Positions 53,005-63,039 of a DNA stretch of 64,000 bases are shown here, in pieces. The translations under genes were made by a program, and so were the position numbers. The DNA is from Bradyrhizobium sp. sGM-13 (GTDB lineage Bacteria; Pseudomonadota; Alphaproteobacteria; Rhizobiales; Xanthobacteraceae), in the NCBI RefSeq assembly GCF_018398875.1, contig NZ_JAGWDK010000023.1, positions 1 through 64,000 on the forward strand. The letters are read 5' to 3'. The notes under the pieces are model-generated. The model saw only the letters and a list, made by a program, of their open reading frames with translations, made no database searches and was not told the DNA's origin. The stretch's first letter is position 1, and each line of letters begins with the position of its first letter.

Positions 53005-53915
53005 TGACAACAGTGACAGTCGACAAGGCAGCGCCGACCCGCAAGGTCAAGTATGGCAGCATGAGCCGCGACCGGGCCTGGGCGCTGCGCTGGTCATATT
53101 TCTTCCTGGTGATCTTCGCCATTTTCTCGCTGACGCCTCCGATTTACATGCTCATCACGTCGTTGAAGAGCAGCGCCGAGATTTCGGCCGCGACCAATCC
53201 GTGGTGGGTGTTCCACCCAACGCTCGAGAACTATGTCGGTCTGCTGACCTCGAACCAGTTCCTACGCTTCTTCTGGAATTCGGCGATCGTCTCTATCTTC
53301 GTCGTCACCATCACCATGCTGATATCGGTGCCGGCAGCATTCGCGCTGGCGCGGATGCGGTTCTGGGGCTCGGCGACGCTCGCGACCGGCGTATTTCTGA
53401 CCTATCTCATCCCCGAGACACTGCTCTTCATTCCGCTGTTCAAGATGTTTGCGGTGATCGGCGATTGGACCGGCATCCAGCTCATCAACAGATGGTACGT
53501 GCTGCTCATTCTTTATCCGACGCTCACGGTGCCGTTCTGCACCTGGATCATGATCGGCTACTTCGCCTCGATCCCGAAGGAGCTGGATGAAGCTGCCGTC
53601 ATCGACGGCGCGTCCTGGCTCCAGACGCTGACGCGGATATTCATTCCGGTTGCCTTTCCCGGCATCATTGCCGCGACCATCTTCGCCTTCACGGTGTCAT
53701 GGGCGCAATTCCTCTATCCACTGGTGTTCACGACGTCGACCGACCAGCTCGTCATGCCGGTCGGCATCATTACCTCGCTGATCAAGGGCGACGTGTTCAA
53801 CTGGGGGCAGATCATGACCGGCGCCCTGCTCGGCGCGGCGCCGCCGCTCATCATCTACGCGTTCCTGATGGACTACTACATTGCCGGCCTGACCGCCGGT
53901 GCGACGAAGGGTTGA
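53004..53915 (+). CDS. ABC transporter permease (MalG-like)
   Basis: The second channel subunit, 303 residues with six predicted helices (ALRWSYFFLVIFAIFSLTPP at the first) and the EAA loop DEAAVIDGASWLQTLTRIFIP. The start ATG overlaps the stop of the first permease by one base, so translation is coupled. I chose it over in-frame codons upstream inside the first permease. The ATPase gene follows after 4 bases. Confidence 0.93.
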   Translation: MTTVTVDKAAPTRKVKYGSMSRDRAWALRWSYFFLVIFAIFSLTPPIYMLITSLKSSAEISAATNPWWVFHPTLENYVGLLTSNQFLRFFWNSAIVSIFVVTITMLISVPAAFALARMRFWGSATLATGVFLTYLIPETLLFIPLFKMFAVIGDWTGIQLINRWYVLLILYPTLTVPFCTWIMIGYFASIPKELDEAAVIDGASWLQTLTRIFIPVAFPGIIAATIFAFTVSWAQFLYPLVFTTSTDQLVMPVGIITSLIKGDVFNWGQIMTGALLGAAPPLIIYAFLMDYYIAGLTAGATKG

Positions 53916-53919
53916 TCTC

Positions 53920-55020
<1,101 letters not shown>

Positions 55021-55050
55021 CGGCGCAATTGCGTGACCTAAGGGCAGGAA

Positions 55051-56040
55051 ATGGCTACCAACAAGAAGAAAATCTTCATCACGGAATCGATGTCGCAGCA
55101 GGGAAGAGCGCTACTTCACGCGCGAGACGATATCGAACTCGTCGAATTTCCCAACATGATTTCGCAGAAGGATTTCGAAGCCAAGCTGAAGGAGCATGCG
55201 CCGGTGCACGGTGTCGCTCTTGGCGCCACCCGCTTCGGCGAGCCCGAGTTGGAAGCCTCGAAAGACATGCTCGTGGTGACGCGGATCGGCGTCGGGTTCG
55301 ACGCCGTCGACGTCCCCGCGCTGAGCCGCCGCAAGGTGCCGCTGATGGTGGCCGGCACCGCCAATTCGCCGTCGGTTGCCGAACACGCGCTGTTCATGAT
55401 GCTGACGCTCGCCAAGCGCGCAACGGAAATGCATTCTCTCGTCAGGGACGACAGATGGGCTGATAGGCTCGGGATGCTGCCCTACGACCTCTTCGGCAAG
55501 ACCGTCCTGATCGTCGGTTTCGGGCGCATCGGCACGCGCACCGCCAAGCGCTGCCTCGCGATGGAAATGAACGTCCTGGTTTTCGACCCCTATAAGCTCC
55601 CCGCCGACATCAAGGCCGCCGGTTGCGACCCGGTCGCCGACCTCAACGCGGCGTTGCCGCGCGCCGATTTCGTCAGCATCCATTGCCCCAAGAATCCGGA
55701 GACGGTCGGCATGTTCAATGCCGACAGGCTGAAGCGGATGCAGCCGTCCGCCTATCTGATCAACACAGCGCGCGGCGGAATCGTCGACGAGGCCGCCCTG
55801 CACGACGCACTCGTATCCGGCAAGCTCGCGGGCGCCGGCCTCGATGTCTTCGAGCAGGAGCCGCCGCCGGCCGGTCAGGCGTTGCTCGCGCTGCCGAACG
55901 TCATCATGGCGCCGCATGTTGCCGGCGTCACGGTGGAAGCCGTGGACCGGATGAGCGAGCAGACCGCCCGCAACATTCTGAGCGTATTGGACGGCGATCC
56001 CTTGCGCCAGAACGTGATCAATCAGGACGTGCTCGGCTAG
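55051..56040 (+). CDS. D-isomer-specific 2-hydroxyacid dehydrogenase
   Basis: A 329-residue NAD(P)-dependent dehydrogenase that interconverts a 2-hydroxyacid and a 2-oxoacid. The cofactor motif is VLIVGFGRIGTRTAKRCLAM; the catalytic arginine is in INTARGGIVDEAAL, the glutamate in DVFEQEPPP and the histidine in MAPHVAGVTVEA. The overall layout resembles phosphoglycerate dehydrogenase without the ACT domain. It begins MATNKKKIFITESMS after AGGAA. It is in the ABC operon, which suggests the imported compound yields a hydroxyacid. Confidence 0.92.
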   Translation: MATNKKKIFITESMSQQGRALLHARDDIELVEFPNMISQKDFEAKLKEHAPVHGVALGATRFGEPELEASKDMLVVTRIGVGFDAVDVPALSRRKVPLMVAGTANSPSVAEHALFMMLTLAKRATEMHSLVRDDRWADRLGMLPYDLFGKTVLIVGFGRIGTRTAKRCLAMEMNVLVFDPYKLPADIKAAGCDPVADLNAALPRADFVSIHCPKNPETVGMFNADRLKRMQPSAYLINTARGGIVDEAALHDALVSGKLAGAGLDVFEQEPPPAGQALLALPNVIMAPHVAGVTVEAVDRMSEQTARNILSVLDGDPLRQNVINQDVLG

Positions 56041-56099
56041 ATCGCAAATGGTCCAGGGCATGGCCGGTCTATCGGCCGGCCGGCAAGCGAGGTGTGTGC

Positions 56100-57524
56100 A
56101 TGGCCTTCAAGGAATACGGCGATTACGACGCGGTCGACCTTGCCGAACTAGTTCGGAAGAAGGAGGTCTCGGCCAAGGAATTGCTCGATGAGGCCATCGC
56201 CCGCACGGCAAAGGTCGATCCGCAGATCAACGCGGTGGTCGTCAAGCATTACGAGTATGCCGAGCGTCAGATCGAACACGGTCTGCCCGACGGTCCCTTT
56301 ACCGGCGTGCCATTTCTGTTGAAGGACCTCGACCTGCTGGAGGGCACGCGCACGACCTCAGGAGCCACCGTCCTGAAGGATTTTGTGGCTGACCACACTG
56401 GGACGCTGGCGCGGCGTTTCCTCGGGACCGGCGTATCCATCTTCGGCAAGAGCTCCAGTCCCGAATTCGGCCTGATGCCGACGACGGAGTCGCGCCTGTT
56501 CGGGCCAACCCGCAATCCCTGGAATCTGGAGCATTCTTGCGGTGGGTCATCCGGCGGCGCCGCTGCGGCCGTTGCAGCCCGCATCCTTCCCGTCGCGCAC
56601 GCCAGTGATGGCGGCGGCTCGATCCGCATCCCCGCCTCCGCTTCCGGCGTGTTCGGCCTGAAGCCGACCCGGGCGCGCAATCCGCTCGGCCCCGATCGCG
56701 GCGAAGGCTGGGGCGGATTCTCCTGTGGCCATGTCGTGAGCATCAGCGTGCGCGACAGCGCGGTGATGATGGACGCGATTCACGGGCCGGAGTCGTCGAG
56801 CCCCTATTTCGCGCCGCCGCCGGAGCGGCCGTTTTCGCAGGAAGTCGGCCGCGACCCGGGCGAGCTTCGTATCTCGTTCACCGATAAGTCGCCGTATGGC
56901 GATGCCATCGATCCGGAAATCGCGGCAGCCGTGCGTGAGATCGCAAGCCTTCTGGCGGGGCTCGGCCATCACGTCGAGGAACGGGCGCCGGCGCTTGCCG
57001 CCGATCCAGCCGCGGTCATGACCACTATCGTCAGCGGCAACACCGCACTGACGGTTCGTTTGATCGAGCAGCGGCTCGGGCGAGAGATGACGGATAATGA
57101 TCTCGAGGTATTGACGCTGGCGCATTCGCGCAACGCGACGAGGACCTCGGCGACCGACTATGTGGCGGCCCAGCTCGCCGCCTTCCAGATTTCCCGCTCA
57201 CTGGCGATCTTCTTCGAGAGCTGCGACGTCTTCCTGTGCCCGACATTATGCGCGCCGCCGCTGCGCATCGGTGAACTCAACACCATGTCAAACGATCTGT
57301 CGCACGTTGCCCCGATCCTGCGCCGCTACATGCCCGGCACCTCCATGTTCAACATGTCCGGGCAGCCGGCCATGTCGGTGCCGCTGGCCTGGAACAAGGC
57401 CGGATTGCCGCTTGGCATGATGTTTTCGGCCAAGTTCGGCGACGAGGCCACTCTGTTCCGCCTGGCCGGCCAGCTCGAACAGGTCCGGCCCTGGAAGAAC
57501 AAATTACCGCCGGTGCGCGCTTAG
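56100..57524 (+). CDS. Amidase signature family enzyme
   Basis: A 474-residue amidase. The Ser-cisSer-Lys triad is visible: Lys in VPFLLKDLDLLEG, the cis-serine in CGGSSGGAAAAVAA, and the nucleophile serine in SDGGGSIRIPASASG. It hydrolyses a carboxamide or related bond. Reading frames upstream are open, but ATG 56100 (MAFKEYGDYDAVDLAEL) preceded by GAGGTGTGTGC is the natural start. It closes the operon behind the hydroxyacid dehydrogenase (59 bases). The neighbour set suggests uptake of an amide- or N-acyl-containing compound that is hydrolysed and then oxidised. Confidence 0.93.
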   Translation: MAFKEYGDYDAVDLAELVRKKEVSAKELLDEAIARTAKVDPQINAVVVKHYEYAERQIEHGLPDGPFTGVPFLLKDLDLLEGTRTTSGATVLKDFVADHTGTLARRFLGTGVSIFGKSSSPEFGLMPTTESRLFGPTRNPWNLEHSCGGSSGGAAAAVAARILPVAHASDGGGSIRIPASASGVFGLKPTRARNPLGPDRGEGWGGFSCGHVVSISVRDSAVMMDAIHGPESSSPYFAPPPERPFSQEVGRDPGELRISFTDKSPYGDAIDPEIAAAVREIASLLAGLGHHVEERAPALAADPAAVMTTIVSGNTALTVRLIEQRLGREMTDNDLEVLTLAHSRNATRTSATDYVAAQLAAFQISRSLAIFFESCDVFLCPTLCAPPLRIGELNTMSNDLSHVAPILRRYMPGTSMFNMSGQPAMSVPLAWNKAGLPLGMMFSAKFGDEATLFRLAGQLEQVRPWKNKLPPVRA

Positions 57525-57641
57525 CTACGCCCCAAAAAAGCCACGGATTGACAAAGCCTGGCTTTATTCGGAAGCAAGGAAGGGGCTGTGGGCGGCGACG
57601 GATACTGATTCCGCAAACGGGCTCGATCCGGAGGCTGAATC

Positions 57642-58067
57642 GTGACCCAAAGCGACCCGACCGACAACGCCCTAGCGACCATCGCTAGCATCCTCGACCC
57701 GCCGGAAAGCCGTCGCGAACCCGAAAAGCCCGCCGTCACGCAGCAGATGCCGGTGGGGCCTCCGCCCATCCCCACATCTCCTCCTCCCATCGAGGCTCGC
57801 GGTTACAGCAAATTCGGGCCCGGCCCGATGACCGCAATCCGTTTCAAATGGACCGTCCGCCTCGACAATGGCGATTACTATGTCGACGAGACAATCGGCG
57901 AGAACTCCACGCCGATCGTCACCGGGCCGATGTCGAGGGAAGCCGCGATTCAGATGGTCGACGATCGCGAAAGCAACGCGCGCCGACGCTTCGAGCAATT
58001 GAAGAGCGAGATGACCGGGCGTAGCGCCGCGGCGAATCTGGCCCGCAAGGATAACGGCGAGGCGTAA
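57642..58067 (+). CDS. Hypothetical protein, proline-rich N-terminus
   Basis: A 141-residue protein with a proline-rich start (PVGPPPIPTSPPPIEARGYS) and a folded-looking C-terminal half (IRFKWTVRLDNGDYYVDETI, TGPMSREAAIQMVDDRESNA). No signal peptide or membrane helix. I do not recognise the family; the C-terminal half may be a small dimerisation or DNA/RNA-binding unit. GTG 57642 is the start. It stands between the amidase and the remnant of a binding protein. Confidence 0.6.
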   Translation: MTQSDPTDNALATIASILDPPESRREPEKPAVTQQMPVGPPPIPTSPPPIEARGYSKFGPGPMTAIRFKWTVRLDNGDYYVDETIGENSTPIVTGPMSREAAIQMVDDRESNARRRFEQLKSEMTGRSAAANLARKDNGEA

Positions 58068-58080
58068 CTTCCGTAGTTGA

Positions 58081-58314
58081 GCGGCGCAAGCTGCGGATCG
58101 GCTGATGATGACGGACGCTTCCGCGACCCACTATCAGCAAAAGCAGCACGCCGGAGTGCTCTGCGCGGTGCATCCGGAAAAACCGTTCGACTTCGCCGAG
58201 AAGGCCTATTGGCTGCAGCGCGACATGGCGCTGAAGGCCTTTGTGGATCAATGGCTGCACATCGCTATCCAGAACGGAAGCTTCAGAAAAATCTATTCCG
58301 TCTGGTTCGATTGA
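58081..58314 (+). pseudogene. C-terminal remnant of an amino-acid-type periplasmic binding protein
   Basis: About 77 codons read like the end of a family 3 (amino acid or cyclohexadienyl dehydratase type) binding protein: ADRLMMTDASATHYQQKQHA, then LCAVHPEKPFDFAEKAYWLQ and DMALKAFVDQWLHIAIQNGS with the closing YSVWFD. The similarity continues upstream of the first ATG (58105) to a stop at 58078-58080, and the signal peptide and the first 180 or so residues are missing. It is therefore a truncated pseudogene, not a small gene. No matching permease or ATPase is adjacent. Confidence 0.75.
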
Positions 58315-58425
58315 TCGATTGGACAAGCCTGTTTTCCGAGGAAATTGACCGCCCAATGGGCGCAATTTAGACTGCCGCCGTCGAATTGAACCAAAGCCGC
58401 TAGTACACGACTTATAAGTTTGAAA

Positions 58426-58439
58426 GTGATCTGGATCAC
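58426..58439. promoter_or_regulatory. CRP/FNR-family-like binding site
   Basis: GTGATC-TG-GATCAC is an exact inverted repeat. It fits TGTGA-N6-TCACA at four of five positions on each side, and also TTGAT-N4-ATCAA at four of five on each side, so it could be read by a CRP- or FNR/FixK-like protein. Its centre lies about 75 bases upstream of the DUF2147 gene start. Confidence 0.5.
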
Positions 58440-58506
58440 GTTGAGTGACGCTGCCGATGCGTAGTAGCTGCGGGCATCCGGATTCCCTGTTCAGGAGGTC
58501 GTTATA

Positions 58507-59358
58507 ATGAAGAAGTGCCTCGCTATCGCCGCGCTCTTGCTGGCTGGCACCGTCACCGCTGCACAGGCGCAGTACACTTTCGAGTATGGCGGCCGCACCA
58601 TTACGATCGATCCCGATCGCGGCACCGTCTCTATTCCCGGCGTCTACGACAATACCGGCAAGAAGACCAAACGCGCGCGTGGCGAGGAAGGCGATCTTGA
58701 TCGTCCGACCAGGAAGGCTCCGCAGCAGGCAAAGACTTCCCCGCAGGCCGCACCGGAGACTGCGCCAGCGCCGGCCGTGTCGGCACCGGCGGAGCAAGCG
58801 GCTGCCCCTGCGACTGCGCCGGCACCTGCTGCCCCTGCTCCGGCCGCTCCCGCCACTGCAACAGCAGCACCGTCGAGCTCAACAGCAGCCGTTGCACCGG
58901 CTGACGCCGCCGCGCCTGCGGCGGCAGCGCCCGCTGCTCCCCCAGTGCAACAGAACGCCGCGCCGGTAGTCCCGCCAGCACCAGCTCCCGTTGCCGCACC
59001 GGCACCACCGCCGCCGCAACAGAAACAGGCCGCGGCTCCGGCAGCTTCGGAGGCGCCTGCGAACTCACCGCTCGGCGTTTGGCTGACCGAGGAGAAGGAA
59101 GGCAAGGTGCGGATCGAACCGTGCGGCCCCAATCTGTGCGGCTATTCCGTCGACAAGAAGTCGAACCAGAACGGCGAGCAGGTCCTGATCAACATGAAGC
59201 CCGGCAAGGACAAGTGGAGCGGGCGGATTTTCGATCCGAACACCGGCAGCACCTACGATTCGACGATCGCGCTCAAGGGCACCGACAGTCTGCGCGTTCA
59301 GGGCTGCGCCTTCGGCGGCATGTTCTGCGGCGGCCAGACCTGGACCCGCGTCAACTGA
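58507..59358 (+). CDS. Secreted DUF2147 protein with alanine/proline-rich linker
   Basis: A 283-residue exported protein. The signal peptide (MKKCLAIAALLLAGTVTAAQ, cut after AQAQ) is followed by a short N-terminal segment (YTFEYGGRTITIDPDRGTVS), a linker of about 110 residues composed almost only of Ala, Pro and Gln, and the C-terminal DUF2147 domain (LGVWLTEEKEGKVRIEPCGP, LRVQGCAFGGMFCGGQTWTR) with four cysteines. The linker is typical of cell-wall-spanning or adhesion proteins. AGGAGG precedes the ATG. An FNR/CRP-like site lies upstream. Function of DUF2147 is unknown. Confidence 0.85.
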   Translation: MKKCLAIAALLLAGTVTAAQAQYTFEYGGRTITIDPDRGTVSIPGVYDNTGKKTKRARGEEGDLDRPTRKAPQQAKTSPQAAPETAPAPAVSAPAEQAAAPATAPAPAAPAPAAPATATAAPSSSTAAVAPADAAAPAAAAPAAPPVQQNAAPVVPPAPAPVAAPAPPPPQQKQAAAPAASEAPANSPLGVWLTEEKEGKVRIEPCGPNLCGYSVDKKSNQNGEQVLINMKPGKDKWSGRIFDPNTGSTYDSTIALKGTDSLRVQGCAFGGMFCGGQTWTRVN

Positions 59359-59503
59359 CTCGTCGCGTCATGTTGACGATCGTGATGCTGTTGGACGGAG
59401 TCCTTCTTTGAGGTCTTGTCCCGCGTCCCGCGCGTGATGACAGTCACGGTCGTCTTGGAACGGCCGTGGAACTATGGACGTGTCCAAACAACAGGGGCAC
59501 GCC

Positions 59504-59857
59504 ATGGGAAGTCTTCGCAAATCTGCCGTCGCCGTTTCGCTACTTGCCGTATTGGCCACCACCACGCCATCCGCAGCCGCAACATTCGACGGTGACTGGA
59601 ATGTGCAGATCACCTCGTCGAACGCCGCCTGCAGCAGCGGCGCTTCGGTCTCGATCGGAATCAACAATGGTCAGATCGCCTCCCGCAACGCGGCTGTCAC
59701 GGCCTCCGGCCGCGTCGCCGAGGCCGGCACCATCCGCGTCACCCTTGCGAGCGGCATGAAGCGAGCCGTCGGCTCCGGCGTTCTCACGGGCACGTCAGGA
59801 TCTGGCACATGGCGCGCAGCCCTGTGCTCTGGCACCTGGACCGCGCAGCGGATGTGA
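59504..59857 (+). CDS. Small secreted hypothetical protein
   Basis: A 117-residue exported protein. A signal peptide (MGSLRKSAVAVSLLAVLATT, cut near PSAAA) is followed by a beta-rich domain (FDGDWNVQITSSNAACSSGA, GVLTGTSGSGTWRAALCSGT) with two cysteines that may pair. The start ATG 59504 follows AGGGGC; an in-frame ATG at 59474 would put a tail before the signal. I recognise the general type (small rhizobial exported proteins that begin ATFDGDWNV) but no function. Confidence 0.7.
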   Translation: MGSLRKSAVAVSLLAVLATTTPSAAATFDGDWNVQITSSNAACSSGASVSIGINNGQIASRNAAVTASGRVAEAGTIRVTLASGMKRAVGSGVLTGTSGSGTWRAALCSGTWTAQRM

Positions 59858-59869
59858 AACACCAGGAAC

Positions 59870-60274
59870 TCAGCCGACCTTCTCGGTGTACTCCGCGTCG
59901 GTCACGTGCTCCATCCAGGTGACGTAGCTGCCGTCGAGCGCTTCCTGCATGGCGATGTGCGTCATGGCATTGGTCGGTGAAGCGCCATGCCAGTGCTTCT
60001 CGCCCGGCGGAATCCAGACGACATCACCGGGACGAATTTCCCTGATCGGACCGCCCTTGGCCTGCACCCGTCCGAGCCCCGAGATGACGTAGAGCGTCTG
60101 ACCGAGCGGATGCGTATGCCACGCCGTGCGCGCGCCGGGCTCAAAGGAGACGCGCGTCGAGGCCAGCCGTGCCGGCGCCTCGGTCTGGATAATCGGATCC
60201 TGCAGCACCGTGCCGGTGAAATATTCAGTCGGCGCCCGGCGTGTTGGCCGGGAGCCCGCGAGATGGATTTCCAT
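59870..60274 (-). CDS. Cupin-domain protein
   Basis: A 134-residue single cupin. The metal site is visible: two His in TAWHTHPLGQTLYVISG and a further His near KHWHGAS, with the second cupin motif PGDVVWIPPGEKHWHG. It may bind a small acid or act as a sugar isomerase or dioxygenase. ATG 60274 is chosen over a frame that runs into the RraA gene. It follows RraA by 23 bases on the same strand, so the two form one unit divergent from pxpBCA. Confidence 0.88.
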   Translation of the reverse strand: MEIHLAGSRPTRRAPTEYFTGTVLQDPIIQTEAPARLASTRVSFEPGARTAWHTHPLGQTLYVISGLGRVQAKGGPIREIRPGDVVWIPPGEKHWHGASPTNAMTHIAMQEALDGSYVTWMEHVTDAEYTEKVG

Positions 60275-60297
60275 GGAGTTGCCTCTGCCTGTTGAAG

Positions 60298-60996
60298 TTA
60301 TTTCTTCGTCGCGGCGTAGCGCGCCTTGGTCTCGGCGTTCATCGGATAGAGGCCGGGCAACGCCGCGCCGTTGTTCACCTCGTTGACGATCCAGGCTTCC
60401 ATCCGTTCCTGCTCCGGCCCTTCGGCCAGCACGTGGTCGAGCAGGGCCCGTGGGATCAGCACGGCGCCGTCCTGGTCGGCGACAACGATGTCGTTCGGAA
60501 ATACCGCAACCCCGCCGCAGCCGATCGGCTCGCCCCAGCCCACGAAGGTAAGCCCGGCCACGGAAGGCGGCGCGGCGAAGCCGTCGCACCAGACCGGGAG
60601 ATTGGTGCCGAGCACGCCTTCGACATCGCGCACCACGCCATCGGTAATCAGCGCCGCAACCCCGCGCTTGACCATGCGGGCGCAGAGGATGTCGCCGAAG
60701 ATGCCGGCATCGGAGACGCCCATCGCATCGACTACGGCGATGCAGCCTTTCGGCATGGCTTCAATCGCGGTGCGGGTCGAAATCGGCGACGACCAGGATT
60801 CAGGTGTGGCGAGATCTTCGCGGGCCGGCACGAAGCGCAGCGTAAAGGCCGGTCCGACCAGCCGCGGCTGCCCCGGCCGCAGCGGCTTGGTGCCGCGCAT
60901 CCAGACGTTTCGCAGGCCCTTCTTGAGCAGCACGGTGGTGATGGTGGCGGTCGAGACGCCGGACAGGGTTGCGATGGCTTCGGGGGACAGGGACAT
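60298..60996 (-). CDS. RraA/HMG aldolase-family protein
   Basis: A 232-residue protein of the RraA and 4-hydroxy-4-methyl-2-oxoglutarate aldolase fold. The conserved segments are in FGDILCARMVKRGVAALITD and GVVRDVEGV, with the aldolase-type site GDxxxAD-like VFPNDIVVADQDGAVLIP. In this sequence context the aldolase branch, acting on 2-oxoacid intermediates of aromatic or methyl-oxoglutarate breakdown, is more likely than the RNase E inhibitor. ATG 60996 (MSLSPEAIATLSGVS) is chosen; upstream frames are unsupported. It is followed by the cupin gene. Confidence 0.85.
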   Translation of the reverse strand: MSLSPEAIATLSGVSTATITTVLLKKGLRNVWMRGTKPLRPGQPRLVGPAFTLRFVPAREDLATPESWSSPISTRTAIEAMPKGCIAVVDAMGVSDAGIFGDILCARMVKRGVAALITDGVVRDVEGVLGTNLPVWCDGFAAPPSVAGLTFVGWGEPIGCGGVAVFPNDIVVADQDGAVLIPRALLDHVLAEGPEQERMEAWIVNEVNNGAALPGLYPMNAETKARYAATKK

Positions 60997-61221
60997 CTGG
61001 AATGCAGGCTCCGGAGGATGGTGAAAGGTAGTGCATCTTGCGAAGCGCAGACATCGCGTCAAGGGTCGGTGGAAAGAAGCGCGATCATAACATCTTATCG
61101 TCGGACTGCAGATTAATTTATTGAACTTACTGGCGGATTTCGCGCGATGCGAATTCCACTTGCGGCCAAAACACGCTAGAGGTTGAGCTAGCACGAGAGC
61201 TGCGAGACAAGTTTAGAGGCC

Positions 61222-61953
61222 ATGGCCGCAACGCTACCCCCGCCCCGCCTGTTGCCGAGTGGCGACAGCGCCATCACGGTAGAATTCAGCCGCAACATCG
61301 ACGATGCCGCCAACCGGAGAGTGCTGGCGCTCGACCGCGCGCTGGCTGCTCAACCCATCGCAGGCGTCACAGAGACGGTGCCGACCTATCGTTCGCTGCT
61401 GGTCCACTACGATCCGGTCCAGATCGGTTTCGACAAGCTTGGTGGAAGGATACTCGCGCTCGCGCAGCTCCCGGTACCGGCGACGACAAAAGCCCGGCGC
61501 TGGCGCATTCCAGTCGTTTATGGCGGCGAGCACGGCATCGACCTCGAGGACGTCGCAAAAACCCTCAACACGACGCCTGAGGAGATCGTGGCGCGGCACG
61601 TCGCGGGCGACTACCGGGTCGCGATGATCGGCTTTACGCCCGGCTGGTCCTATCTCAGCGGGCTTGCGGATAGCCTACATATGCCGCGGCGGCAAAATCC
61701 GCGTTTGCTGACCCCGGCCGGCACCATCTCGATCGGTGGGGTGCAGACCGGCGTGCAGTGTCTCGCCGGCCCGAGCGGCTGGCATCTTCTGGGGCGGACA
61801 GCCGTTCGCACCTACCAGCTTCACCGCGACCCGATCTTTTTGCTGGAGCCGGGCGACAACGTCACCTTCACGCCCGTCGATGCCAAAACTTTTGCAGAGC
61901 AGGACCGCGCCGCCGAAGCCGGCGAATTCATAGCCGAGCAGATCGCCTCATGA
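61222..61953 (+). CDS. pxpB: 5-oxoprolinase subunit PxpB
   Basis: PxpB forms with PxpA and PxpC the ATP-dependent 5-oxoprolinase that opens pyroglutamate to glutamate. The 243-residue protein is of the KipI branch (LLPSGDSAITVEFSRNIDDA, YDPVQIGFDKLGGRI, VAMIGFTPGWSYLSGL, SIGGVQTGVQCLAGPSGWHL). ATG 61222 follows GTTTAGAGGCC. It overlaps pxpC by 4 bases. The divergent RraA/cupin pair lies upstream. Confidence 0.94.
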   Translation: MAATLPPPRLLPSGDSAITVEFSRNIDDAANRRVLALDRALAAQPIAGVTETVPTYRSLLVHYDPVQIGFDKLGGRILALAQLPVPATTKARRWRIPVVYGGEHGIDLEDVAKTLNTTPEEIVARHVAGDYRVAMIGFTPGWSYLSGLADSLHMPRRQNPRLLTPAGTISIGGVQTGVQCLAGPSGWHLLGRTAVRTYQLHRDPIFLLEPGDNVTFTPVDAKTFAEQDRAAEAGEFIAEQIAS

Positions 61954-63005
61954 ACAAGCTCGTCATTATCTCGATCGGCCCGGCGAGTTCCGTACAGGAC
62001 GGCGGACGTCCCGGCGCCCAGCGCTACGGCCTGGTGCCAAGTGGCGCAATGGATCGGCTGGCGCTGGCGGCAGCGAACACGTTGGTTGGCAATGCGCCGT
62101 TCACGGCGGCCGTCGAGGTCGGCCCGTTCGGGGCGAAATTTACCACGCGCGGCGCCGCGGTGCGCGTCGCGCTGACGGGAGCCCCGCGCAATGCCGATAT
62201 CGCCGGCCGCGCCGTGGCACCGGATACATCCGCAACGCTGGCCGATGGCGAGACGCTGACGCTCGGCTTTGCCCGCGGCGGCGCGTTCAGCTATCTCGCG
62301 ATTGAAGGCGGCATTGCCGGCGAGCCCATGTTCGGCAGCCTGGCCGTCAATGCCCGCGCAGGCCTTGGCAGCCCCTATCCTCGCCCACTGCAGGCCGGCG
62401 ACGAGCTACCGGCGAAGGCCGCAAGCGGCGCGGCGGAACGGCGGATCGAATTGCCGGCGGCAACCGACGCGCCGATCCGCATCGTCTGGGGTCCACAGGA
62501 CGACGAATTCACCGATGAGACCAAAAAGCTGTTCGTCGACAGCGAATGGAAGATATCGGCGACCAGTGACCGCATGGGTTACCGGCTTGAAGGCCCCACC
62601 CTCAAGCACCTTCACGGCCATAACATCGTCTCCGACGGCACCGTCAACGGCAGCCTGCAGGTGCCCGGTAATGGCCAGCCGATCGTGCTGATGCCGGACC
62701 GCGGCACCAGCGGCGGCTATCCCAAGATCGCAACGGTGATTTCGGCCGACCTCGGGCGACTGACACAGATCCCCGCCGGTCACGCCTTTCGCTTTCGCGC
62801 CGTCAGCATGGCGGAAGCGCAGGCCGAAGCGCGCAAGTTTGCGGAACTGTTGCGCACCCTGCCCGATCGGCTTCGTGCAATCGAAAGCGTTGATCTCAAC
62901 ATCGACGCGCTGCACGATGCCAATGTCGCGGGCCACGCCGTCAGCGCGGTCGATGCCGGAACCTGGCACGCGGTATCGATGGCCGACATAGCGGGCCCGG
63001 ACTGA
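61950..63005 (+). CDS. pxpC: 5-oxoprolinase subunit PxpC
   Basis: A 351-residue KipA-type subunit (IISIGPASSVQDGGRPGAQR, YGLVPSGAMDRLALAAANTL, ALTGAPRNADIAGRAVAPDT, SDRMGYRLEGPTLKHLHGHN). ATG 61950 overlaps the pxpB stop by 4 bases; an in-frame start upstream within pxpB is not needed. It is followed by pxpA after 34 bases. PxpB and PxpC together form the complex that phosphorylates oxoproline. Confidence 0.94.
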   Translation: MNKLVIISIGPASSVQDGGRPGAQRYGLVPSGAMDRLALAAANTLVGNAPFTAAVEVGPFGAKFTTRGAAVRVALTGAPRNADIAGRAVAPDTSATLADGETLTLGFARGGAFSYLAIEGGIAGEPMFGSLAVNARAGLGSPYPRPLQAGDELPAKAASGAAERRIELPAATDAPIRIVWGPQDDEFTDETKKLFVDSEWKISATSDRMGYRLEGPTLKHLHGHNIVSDGTVNGSLQVPGNGQPIVLMPDRGTSGGYPKIATVISADLGRLTQIPAGHAFRFRAVSMAEAQAEARKFAELLRTLPDRLRAIESVDLNIDALHDANVAGHAVSAVDAGTWHAVSMADIAGPD

Positions 63006-63039
63006 GCACCAATCCACTCACGAGAAGCGGACGGACAAC

